From a virus: a stretch of DNA of 28,079 nt. Below are positions 22,438-28,079 of the stretch, piece after piece; positions within the stretch are counted from its first letter, which is position 1; the number at the start of each line of letters is the position of its first letter. The notes under the pieces are model-generated. The model was given only the letters and a program-made list of their open reading frames with translations, was not told where the DNA came from and did not search any database. A program made the translations under genes and the position numbers. The stretch spans positions 1-28,079 of IMG/VR virus record IMGVR_UViG_3300027733_000170; one strand, written 5' to 3'.

Positions 22438-25329
22438 TTACACTAATCCATATATTTCTGCATTAATTCTTCTTTCCTCTGGATTTGGTGAATATACGGA
22501 GAAATCGGGAATTTCATTAGACCCAGATTGTCTGGTTGAGGTTCCAGAATTAGAAGATATTGGTGGTAAAGTAGTAAAACTAACTCTTCCACCTCTTGCC
22601 CTAGGATTTGGTGCTGTTAATTTTGGTTTTACTGGAACAATATCTGCTGTTTTCTGTCCAGTGAATTGTTGAAATGTATTAACAACTTGGTCAAAGAAAT
22701 TCATTGATTTTGTTGCTTGAGGAGTAGATTTAATTGCTGCTGCTGGTGGTTGAATCATCTGTGGTATTGGAGCAGCAATATCCCCCCTCTCTTTCTCATA
22801 AGATGACCCTCTAGTAGTCCAATGAGAGAAGAAATTAGATTTGTTATCTCTAACCACATCACCTAAATTGGGCTTCATATTTTCAATCTGAGATGCCCCC
22901 AGAAAGAAAGTTCGTCCCTGAACATGCTTCTGCGCGTTCTTCTGAAGTTGTGGTAACTTTATTGCCTTTTCAGTATCTTCTAATTGGGACATTGCCATTT
23001 TCATATCCCAATTATATTTCTTTCCTTTTGTGGAATTCATAACGGCAACTGCAGCCGATTTTCTATCTACAATACCATTCCAATCTGGTATATTATCAAA
23101 CATTGGTTGATATTGTTTTGATGCTACAATCAGTCCCTTAATACTGTTTTTAGATTGTAAGAAATTTTCTCCATATTTATTTGCGGCATATAATCTATTA
23201 TAAATGGATTGGGCAACATCTGCTCTTCCTTGTGGTTTATCATCTTCTAATGCGGATATAGCAAGAAGAGCATTATAATCTGGGATACTAATCTTTGGTG
23301 CCTCAATAGTATTAGAACCTGTTTTTAAATTTATATTTGGTTTAATTTTATCCCCAATTCTACCACCAGTCTGAGCAAGTCTGATATTATTAACAAAGTT
23401 AGATTGATTAGCATTAGGTCCACCAGCTTCCTGATTTAATCTAAGTAAGGAATCACCATATTTATCTGACGCTGCCTTATTCATAACAATCTCACCAGGC
23501 TGTGCGGCAATGAGATTGGTATCTGGACCAGCACCAGTAATATTCAATCCAGAATCATCAGAAATTTCTCCACCACCCTTAAAGGCTATATCATCTATGT
23601 GATGGACTGTAGGTGGAGCTTGTTTGAATATGTTAATGGGAAGAACTTTTCCACCACTCTGTAACTTTTGTGGTTTTGGTGGGGTTGGTTGTTTTGGTGG
23701 GGTTGGTTGTTTTGGTGGGGTTGGTTGTTTTGGATTATCTTTATTCTCATCTTTATTAATAAGCTTATCTACAACCAATCCAGTGCCGACCACAGCACCA
23801 GCAATTAATGCCGCTTTTGCAGAACCTTTAGCGAAATTTCCAAGTAATTTTAATAAACCAGGAATTCCTATAGTAGCAATGTACTTACTAAGACGAAGAG
23901 ATAATCCAATTGTAGACCGAATAAATGACCCAAAGCTGGTTCCGAATAATACAAATGCCCCAAGAATAGCTGGCCACCAGTCTTTAAAGAATCTAGTTAG
24001 GCTATGGACCTTTTCTTTATTCTTTGGGTCCATTACCCACTTCATAAGAGAAGTAAATGCTCTTCCTAAGAAAGTAAACACAATAAAATTTATAATCTTA
24101 TCTAATATACCAGAAATTGGAGCCATCATTTTCATAAAAGCGCCTCCAACTTTTTTAGTAGAAGATTCTAATAATTTTTCTTGTTCCCTACGTTTCTTTT
24201 CTTCTTCCGAAATTCTAGATTTTCTAATTTGTTTTTTAGTTATCAATGATTGAGATTTTATAACATCTAAAATACTAGAAGTGAGTTTCTCAATATTTTG
24301 AAGAATACCCAAAATCCCATCATCTCCAGTAATGTTGGCTGGAGATATTCCTCCACCACCAGAAGTGAGTCTGGATACCGATGAAGATGGTCTTGGTGCT
24401 ACAATATTTCTTGGGGTTACTCTAGGAGTTGATGATGTAGTAACTGTAAAATCAATAGGTACTGGTGGTACCGTAATTTCATCATCTTGTGCATTCTTCT
24501 TATTATCTTTTACTGCTTGTAATACTTTTTCACCGTGCGCCTTAAGGGTATCTATATTTTGGCCACTTACTTGAATTGCCCAATCAACAAACAATTTATC
24601 TTTTTTGGATATTCTTTTTCTATTTCTTATAATATAACAACATCTATCAAAATCAAGTTCAAATTTTAATGAGTATCTATAATATCTTGGTTCAGCAAAA
24701 TCCAATTCCGGTGGGAATTTGTTTTTTATGTATCTATTGGATGATGCTGATGGGGTATCTGTTTTTAACGGAGTTGGGGAGGTATCTAATGTTACTGGAG
24801 TTTGAGGAGTATTAGCTGATGCTGGAGTTTGAGGAGTATTAGCTGATGCTGGAGTTTGAGGAGTATTAGCTGATGCTGGAGTTTGAGGAGTATTAGTTAC
24901 TGTTGTGGTAGATGCGTTTGGTGTTGGCAATGGTCTTCGATTTATTATTATCTTTATTTCATCCTCTGCATTCTTAACTATTATCTTTGCAAGGACATAA
25001 AAACGTTTTATACATTGTATACCTTCTTCAAGGATTTTGAGTATTCCTTTATTGCTTAATACCCCCTCATACTCTTTATCTTTATAATTATTGATGTTTC
25101 CTCCAATATTATATAAAACATCAAATGCCTGATAATATTTTCCTTTCTTCTCTGATATGAGCTGCCCAACTTCCCACATTAAATCATATAAATCATCACC
25201 ATAAAATTTCTCTACGTCATCAGATACCTTAATTTTAGCAGGAAGTAATACAAATCCGGGAGGAACAACCCTTTGTGCGTCCTCTCGAATTTGTTGGGCT
25301 TTATATGCAATTAACTCCTTTGTATTCAT
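22438..25329 (-). CDS. Tape-measure-like tail protein with a SleB-like hydrolase region, 963 aa
   Basis: Helical N-terminus (QQIREDAQRVVPPGF), then a Pro/Thr linker with four TPQTPASAN-type units (about 145-180). A coiled-coil segment (about 330-400) leads to a hydrophobic stretch (NFIVFTFLGRAFTSL, 414-428) that matches NFILYTFMGFAITKL (102-116) of the 1016-aa neighbour. Two further hydrophobic segments follow (about 450-466 and 500-516), then PPKQPT repeats. From about 683 the protein resembles SleB-type cell-wall hydrolases: LLAISALEDDKPQGRADVAQ with candidate Glu695, then QSIYNRLYA and ASKQYQPMF. Family assignment is by pattern only. The gene overlaps the gp51-like stop (TAATG at 25327-25331). 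Whether this or its neighbour is the true tape measure is unresolved. Confidence 0.7.
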   Translation of the reverse strand: MNTKELIAYKAQQIREDAQRVVPPGFVLLPAKIKVSDDVEKFYGDDLYDLMWEVGQLISEKKGKYYQAFDVLYNIGGNINNYKDKEYEGVLSNKGILKILEEGIQCIKRFYVLAKIIVKNAEDEIKIIINRRPLPTPNASTTTVTNTPQTPASANTPQTPASANTPQTPASANTPQTPVTLDTSPTPLKTDTPSASSNRYIKNKFPPELDFAEPRYYRYSLKFELDFDRCCYIIRNRKRISKKDKLFVDWAIQVSGQNIDTLKAHGEKVLQAVKDNKKNAQDDEITVPPVPIDFTVTTSSTPRVTPRNIVAPRPSSSVSRLTSGGGGISPANITGDDGILGILQNIEKLTSSILDVIKSQSLITKKQIRKSRISEEEKKRREQEKLLESSTKKVGGAFMKMMAPISGILDKIINFIVFTFLGRAFTSLMKWVMDPKNKEKVHSLTRFFKDWWPAILGAFVLFGTSFGSFIRSTIGLSLRLSKYIATIGIPGLLKLLGNFAKGSAKAALIAGAVVGTGLVVDKLINKDENKDNPKQPTPPKQPTPPKQPTPPKPQKLQSGGKVLPINIFKQAPPTVHHIDDIAFKGGGEISDDSGLNITGAGPDTNLIAAQPGEIVMNKAASDKYGDSLLRLNQEAGGPNANQSNFVNNIRLAQTGGRIGDKIKPNINLKTGSNTIEAPKISIPDYNALLAISALEDDKPQGRADVAQSIYNRLYAANKYGENFLQSKNSIKGLIVASKQYQPMFDNIPDWNGIVDRKSAAVAVMNSTKGKKYNWDMKMAMSQLEDTEKAIKLPQLQKNAQKHVQGRTFFLGASQIENMKPNLGDVVRDNKSNFFSHWTTRGSSYEKERGDIAAPIPQMIQPPAAAIKSTPQATKSMNFFDQVVNTFQQFTGQKTADIVPVKPKLTAPNPRARGGRVSFTTLPPISSNSGTSTRQSGSNEIPDFSVYSPNPEERRINAEIYGLV
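23674..23735 (-). repeat. 18-bp tandem repeat in the 963-aa gene (PPKQPT)
   Basis: Three perfect 18-base units (23674-23691, 23692-23709, 23710-23727; plus-strand TTTTGGTGGGGTTGGTTG) and a partial fourth, encoding a (PPKQPT)n linker between the hydrophobic part and the C-terminal region. The bases are identical between units, so amplification is recent or ongoing. Confidence 0.85.
24797..24896 (-). repeat. 27-bp tandem repeat in the 963-aa gene (TPQTPASAN)
   Basis: Three perfect 27-base units (24797-24823, 24824-24850, 24851-24877) plus a 19-base partial unit. They encode an extended Pro/Thr/Ser/Ala linker near residues 145-180. The unit length is a multiple of three, so copy-number change keeps the frame. 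Confidence 0.85.
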
Positions 25330-25505
25330 TACCTATTGGCTGTTTTGTTTTTTAACTCTTCTTCTTCAAGATGTTGGTTCAATAATCCAACGAATACTTC
25401 TCTCTCCCAGGGCATCCAATTTTCTATTTCAGTAAGAGAATATTTATGGAATTGTACTAATGAGAAATTTAATCTGTAATAATACTCTAGAGTATTATGA
25501 CTCAT
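25329..25505 (-). CDS. 51: gp51-like baseplate hub assembly protein, 58 aa
   Basis: Start chosen at ATG 25505 (MSHNTLEYYYRLNFSLVQFH). A GTG two codons earlier (25511) would overlap the gp26 stop. The LNFSLVQFHKYSLTEIENWM and PWEREVFVGLLNQHL segments match the short cyanophage proteins annotated as gp51, the baseplate hub assembly catalyst, as I remember them. They are far shorter than T4 gp51 (249 aa), so this corresponds to the conserved core only. Gene order gp26 then gp51 fits. Helical and soluble. The stop overlaps the start of the 963-aa gene, coupling the two. The SLTEIENWMPWERE pattern is also found in small tail-assembly chaperones, an alternative role. Confidence 0.65.
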   Translation of the reverse strand: MSHNTLEYYYRLNFSLVQFHKYSLTEIENWMPWEREVFVGLLNQHLEEEELKNKTANR

Positions 25506-25510
25506 ACACA

Positions 25511-26224
25511 CTAAAAAAAACTAGATAACCCTTCTAACACTACAGTACTTTCAACTCCAGTATTTTTATTTGTTACCTTCACCTCGTGAGATAATTTAGG
25601 CATTGTAGCAAAGAATTTCTCAATATCCTTGAATTGATTACTATTCATATCCTCAAGAAAATCATTTAACTCTTTTTTAGTAACATCAGCAGCAACCCAT
25701 ACTTCTTCCTCAGTATAAATCTTATCAATACAACTAGCTATCAAATCAAAGGATTGATCTATGTTGTTGTCGCTATTAAAATCAAAGTTATTCTTAATGA
25801 ATTGATTCAGTGATGGGTATTTCATTTCCATTGAAATAGAATCATCAATCTTTATTTTCTTATTATGTGTTTCATCAGTCTTAACCTTAATCTCATCAAT
25901 ATTAATCTTAATTGTATCAGTTGTCTCATTATCATCAGGGCAGATAAGAGTCACTTCAATTTCTTCACCAACAGACTTAGCACGAATATTTAAAAATAGA
26001 AACTCAATATCAAATGTTGGTAGGGTTTCAACCTTGATATTTTCAGTAATACAATTTTTAATTACTGTCTTAATTGCAGTTGTAATTTGTTTAGTGTCTT
26101 CGGATTCTAATGCTAGTAGAAGAAGTTTTTCTTCCTTCACTAGAAATGGACGATATTTAATTACTTGCCCACTTGATGGCAATTCCAACTCAAATGTTGG
26201 CACAGAAATTTTAGGTAAAGCCAT
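25511..26224 (-). CDS. 26: Baseplate hub/assembly protein, gp26 family, 237 aa
   Basis: The opening PTFELELPSSGQVIKYRPFL followed by VKEEKLLLLALES is the strongest signature of the T4 gp26 baseplate family (T4 protein 208 aa). The rest is alternating helices and strands, with a Cys-containing TLICPDDNE turn (about residue 128) and a C-terminal PKLSHEVKVTNKNTGVES hairpin. Soluble, no membrane segment. In T4 gp26 assists hub assembly; whether it stays in the virion here cannot be told. A late promoter motif (26246-26255) sits before its ATG, at the end of the tube gene, so it can start its own transcript for the downstream tail genes. Confidence 0.8.
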   Translation of the reverse strand: MALPKISVPTFELELPSSGQVIKYRPFLVKEEKLLLLALESEDTKQITTAIKTVIKNCITENIKVETLPTFDIEFLFLNIRAKSVGEEIEVTLICPDDNETTDTIKINIDEIKVKTDETHNKKIKIDDSISMEMKYPSLNQFIKNNFDFNSDNNIDQSFDLIASCIDKIYTEEEVWVAADVTKKELNDFLEDMNSNQFKDIEKFFATMPKLSHEVKVTNKNTGVESTVVLEGLSSFF

Positions 26225-26245
26225 AGTTAATTAATGATATGTACT

Positions 26246-26255
26246 GTTATTTAGG
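26246..26255 (-). promoter_or_regulatory. Late promoter motif before gp26
   Basis: Minus strand CCTAAATAAC, ending 21 bases before the gp26 ATG and immediately after the tube gene's stop codon (26256-26258). Same CTAAATAA core as the other late motifs. Confidence 0.6.
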
Positions 26256-26984
26256 TTAACCAATAGATGGTAAATCATTTAATCCAACATTTTCTTGTTG
26301 GTCTATAGGAGTTGTAGTGTCACCTATTTTAATTCCCTTAACATATCTAATATATGTGAATGATACTGTGCATTTTAATAATTGAGACGCTTCATAACTT
26401 AATGGAATACTAGTAATTGAGATTGGATATGCCCCTATAAATTCATAATCCAATTTTTTTTGATCTTTTTCTCCAGAACCAGAATTCCTCTCAAATTTAG
26501 TAATGAAAATTGAAGTTCTATATTTGCTGGGGAAGTTGAATCTATATGGTATTGTTATATCACTATAACTTTTAGCTTTGGATTTTGCATCAGTGGCCCT
26601 AGTTGGATTTTCATCAGATATATAATTCATCCAACCCTCAAATAATTCTATAGCATCATAATTAGTATTTACATAAAAAGTAAAATCTGCTCTATCATCA
26701 TATTGTCTACGATATGCAATTTTTTCAGTAACTCCAGTATAATCATTAGTTACATCTGTAGTATAAAGTGTACTTCCAGGGAGACTAGCATCACAACAAG
26801 CTAGATTTATTACTGGCATTGCAGTAAAATATCTACCATCAAATCTACCCTCATGATCAATAAACGTCTGAACTTCCTTTGGGGGGGATACATCAACAAT
26901 ATAATGAGAAGTTAGTGCAGGTTGCAATAACAAACTCTTTATTTCACTAGTTTTATATATTTTTGGTTTTGGTGATTTACCCAT
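26256..26984 (-). CDS. Tail-tube/baseplate junction protein (gp48/gp54/gp19 fold), 242 aa
   Basis: The C-terminal half has EFIGAYPISITSIPLSYEAS followed by CTVSFTYIRYV, a signature of the T4 gp19/gp54/gp48 tube superfamily, where that strand pair ends the tube barrel. The N-terminal half contains SHYIVDVSPPKE and ACCDASLPGSTLYTTDVTND, a loop-strand region typical of tube proteins ('lPGs' turn), and a FEGWMNYISD helix. At 242 aa it is longer than a plain gp19 tube subunit (163 aa) and shorter than T4 gp48 (364 aa) or gp54 (320 aa), so I call it a tube-initiator/cap without choosing between them. It is read leftward from a promoter that faces the gp4 gene's promoter. Its ATG directly abuts the inverted-repeat element. 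Confidence 0.7.
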   Translation of the reverse strand: MGKSPKPKIYKTSEIKSLLLQPALTSHYIVDVSPPKEVQTFIDHEGRFDGRYFTAMPVINLACCDASLPGSTLYTTDVTNDYTGVTEKIAYRRQYDDRADFTFYVNTNYDAIELFEGWMNYISDENPTRATDAKSKAKSYSDITIPYRFNFPSKYRTSIFITKFERNSGSGEKDQKKLDYEFIGAYPISITSIPLSYEASQLLKCTVSFTYIRYVKGIKIGDTTTPIDQQENVGLNDLPSIG

Positions 26985-26996
26985 CTCTAAATAATA
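26985..26996 (+). promoter_or_regulatory. Late promoter motif for gp4 (left arm of inverted repeat)
   Basis: CTCTAAATAATA on the plus strand. It reads rightward to gp4 with a predicted start near 27002, about 19 bases before the gp4 start. It forms a perfect 12-bp inverted repeat with 27008-27019, and its complement directly precedes the ATG of the leftward tube gene. Confidence 0.65.
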
Positions 26997-27007
26997 TGCA
27001 TCTTATG

Positions 27008-27019
27008 TATTATTTAGAG
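27008..27019 (-). promoter_or_regulatory. Late promoter motif for the tube gene (right arm of inverted repeat)
   Basis: Minus strand CTCTAAATAATA followed by CATAAG, reading leftward to the tube gene (ATG at 26984) with a predicted start near 27002. On the plus strand the same bases lie one base before the TTG start of gp4. Confidence 0.65.
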
Positions 27020-27020
27020 C

Positions 27021-27464
27021 TTGGCTAACTATGTTCAGGGTTTTTATAAATTAAAAAATCCACATAAGTATATGGGGAATCCACACAATGTTGTGTTTCG
27101 TTCTTCTTATGAATATAGAGCATTTCAGTGGTGCGATTTAACCGAGAATATAATTGAATGGGGTAGTGAAGAATTCTTCATTTATTATATCTCACCCAAG
27201 GACAATAGAAGACATAGGTATTATCCAGATTTGTTTATTAAAATAAAAAATTCTGAGGACAACGTGACTAAGTATGTGTGTGAGATAAAACCAGCAAGGC
27301 AAACAATTCCACCAAAGCAAAAATCAAGAGTCACTAAGAATTTTATCAACGAATCTATTAGATATTCCGTGAATAATGCAAAATGGGAAGCAGCAAAAGA
27401 ATTCTGTGAGAGGAATGAATTTGAATTTATGTTACTAACCGAAAAAGAACTTGGAATAAAATAA
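27021..27464 (+). CDS. 4: Head completion protein gp4 (PD-(D/E)XK nuclease-like fold), 147 aa
   Basis: T4 gp4 family: N-terminal KLKNPHKYMGNPHNVVFRSS is the conserved 'K-NP-KY-G-P--VV-RSS-E' opening. Glu31 (RSSYEYR), Pro69-Asp70 (RHRYYPDLFI) and Glu88-x-Lys90 (YVCEIKP) form the PD-(D/E)XK nuclease-like core. gp4 finishes the capsid after DNA packaging, before tail joining. The start is a TTG at 27021 (MANYVQGFYK), needed to keep the family N-terminus; the next in-frame Met is residue 18. No clear ribosome site is present, only GAG next to the start. Family length is about 150 aa, so it is complete. It overlaps the next gene by one base (TAATG). Confidence 0.9.
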   Translation: MANYVQGFYKLKNPHKYMGNPHNVVFRSSYEYRAFQWCDLTENIIEWGSEEFFIYYISPKDNRRHRYYPDLFIKIKNSEDNVTKYVCEIKPARQTIPPKQKSRVTKNFINESIRYSVNNAKWEAAKEFCERNEFEFMLLTEKELGIK

Positions 27465-28015
27465 TGTTCGGAAAACCATTATCGTGGGCCAAAAAAAAGG
27501 TAACTAAAATATTCCGTAATATTTTAATGCCTTTATGGCGTAAATTAATTGGTGACCAGAATATAATTGAAGAAATTCAAAATCTTCCTGGTGTTGGAGA
27601 ACCAGATTTCTTTGATACTGTAACCGTAACTTATGATGACGAACAGGTTGAACAGGTCAAAGTAATTCAACGAATTAGAGAACTTCCAGGAAATCAAACA
27701 CCAGAATGGTATAATAATAAATTAATTGAAATATTATCTAAGGCTGGACGAGTTAGAGAAACCTTAAATGTCGGTAGTACATATGTATATGTATATCAAG
27801 CTAGAACAAGAAAAAAATGGTATGATAGACATCCAGTAACAACTATTACTCATATGCATAAGTGGGGATTCTCTGGTTATGCATTTCATTGGGACCAAAT
27901 TCGTAATTATAAGTTGGGTGATGGTAGAGTCTTAAGTAAATTTTATTATGTAAAGCCAGGAGAAATAGATGCTGTCTTATCTATTCCTATGGCTAGGTTT
28001 TATTATATTCACTAA
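27464..28015 (+). CDS. Conserved-looking T4-like phage protein of unknown role, 183 aa
   Basis: Follows gp4 with a one-base TAATG overlap. In T4 gene 53 occupies this place, but I see no gp53 (LysM-type) signature, so I do not assign it. N-terminus is basic and helical (KKKVTKIFRNILMPLWRKL, possibly membrane- or DNA-associating). Then come beta strands (DTVTVTYDDEQVEQVKVIQR), a helix (PEWYNNKLIEILS) and a C-terminal half with TRKKWYDRHPVTTITHMHKW, GFSGYAFHW and FYYV. The YDRHPV...GFSGYAFHW pattern recalls a motif (YD-hP ... GFhGhNhHW) in short proteins near gp4 in other T4-like phages, from memory only. May be a head-tail or DNA-packaging accessory factor; unproven. Confidence 0.6.
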   Translation: MFGKPLSWAKKKVTKIFRNILMPLWRKLIGDQNIIEEIQNLPGVGEPDFFDTVTVTYDDEQVEQVKVIQRIRELPGNQTPEWYNNKLIEILSKAGRVRETLNVGSTYVYVYQARTRKKWYDRHPVTTITHMHKWGFSGYAFHWDQIRNYKLGDGRVLSKFYYVKPGEIDAVLSIPMARFYYIH

Positions 28016-28019
28016 ATAG
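28011..28019 (+). promoter_or_regulatory. Late promoter motif before the partial gene at the right edge
   Basis: ACTAAATAG, overlapping the stop codon of the 183-aa gene and 16 bases before the ATG at 28035. It shares the CTAAATA core of the other late motifs. Confidence 0.5.
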
Positions 28020-28034
28020 TTAGAAATAATAAAA

Positions 28035-28079
28035 ATGGCACCACCACATAAATCAGTTGCTGCCCCTGGATGGTCGGAA
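28035..28079 (+). CDS. Start of a further rightward gene, cut by the window edge
   Basis: ATG at 28035 follows an A-rich leader and the late-type motif at 28011-28019. The visible 15 codons read MAPPHKSVAAPGWSE with no stop. Too short for a family assignment. In T4-like gene order a structural or packaging gene would be expected. Confidence 0.6.
   Translation, partial: MAPPHKSVAAPGWSE

Noticed and set aside
23624-24253. Plus-strand 209-aa open frame with repeated GGVGCFG
   Set aside because: Antisense shadow of the PPKQPT repeat and helical region of the 963-aa gene; its repeats are explained by the coding repeat on the other strand.
24797-24896. 27-base repeats considered as a CRISPR-like array
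   Set aside because: Units abut without spacers and encode an in-frame TPQTPASAN linker inside a tail gene.

Overview
The window is AT-rich and consists almost entirely of tightly packed virion genes of a T4-like myovirus. Recognisable families are the T4 gp4 head-completion protein, a gp48/gp54/gp19-type tube protein, gp26, a gp51-like protein, a gp27-type hub and a gp5 OB-fold hub. The long fibre proteins contain VGIGT-type modules and start like those I remember from marine cyanophages. Together these suggest a cyanobacterial myovirus (Kyanoviridae-like, Prochlorococcus/Synechococcus host). The host is inferred, because no host-derived metabolic gene is visible here.

Layout, right to left, since nearly everything is on the minus strand. 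At about 27.0 kb two late promoters face each other inside a 12-bp inverted repeat. To the right (+) lie gp4 (27021-27464), an unassigned 183-aa protein (27464-28015) and the start of another gene (28035, cut by the window end). To the left (-) runs the baseplate/tail series: tube protein (26256-26984), gp26 (25511-26224), gp51-like (25329-25505), and two very long, apparently paralogous tape-measure-like proteins. The first carries a SleB-like region. The second carries a tail-lysozyme domain plus an M23 peptidase. Then come the gp27-type hub (18070-19377), a 70-aa protein and a 1343-aa gp5-like hub that lacks a visible T4-type lysozyme domain. After it lie a separate 191-aa beta-helix/needle-like protein, two paralogous 'LEGPE' proteins and a Gly-rich structural protein (to 11036).

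At 10.1-11.0 kb the late operon is interrupted by four tiny genes (66, 53, 91 and 54 codons). Two of these (53 and 54 aa) are very short. The block is headed by a near-consensus extended -10 sigma70 promoter (10983-11011) and closed by a rho-independent terminator (10108-10131). It looks like an early-expressed cassette inside a late structural cluster. A late-type motif recurs inside it, so the last two genes may be expressed at both times.

The left 10 kb encodes three large fibre/adhesin proteins: 1913 aa (4328-10069), a 708-aa Ig-plus-polyglycine adhesin (2205-4331), and a fibre protein starting at 2167 and open to the left edge, with 660-bp-offset internal repeats.

Co-ordination: CTAAATAA-type late promoter motifs (T4 late consensus TATAAATA) stand before most transcription blocks. 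Within blocks, ATGA/TAATG stop-start overlaps suggest translational coupling. I saw no tRNA, rRNA, CRISPR, integrase or transposase.
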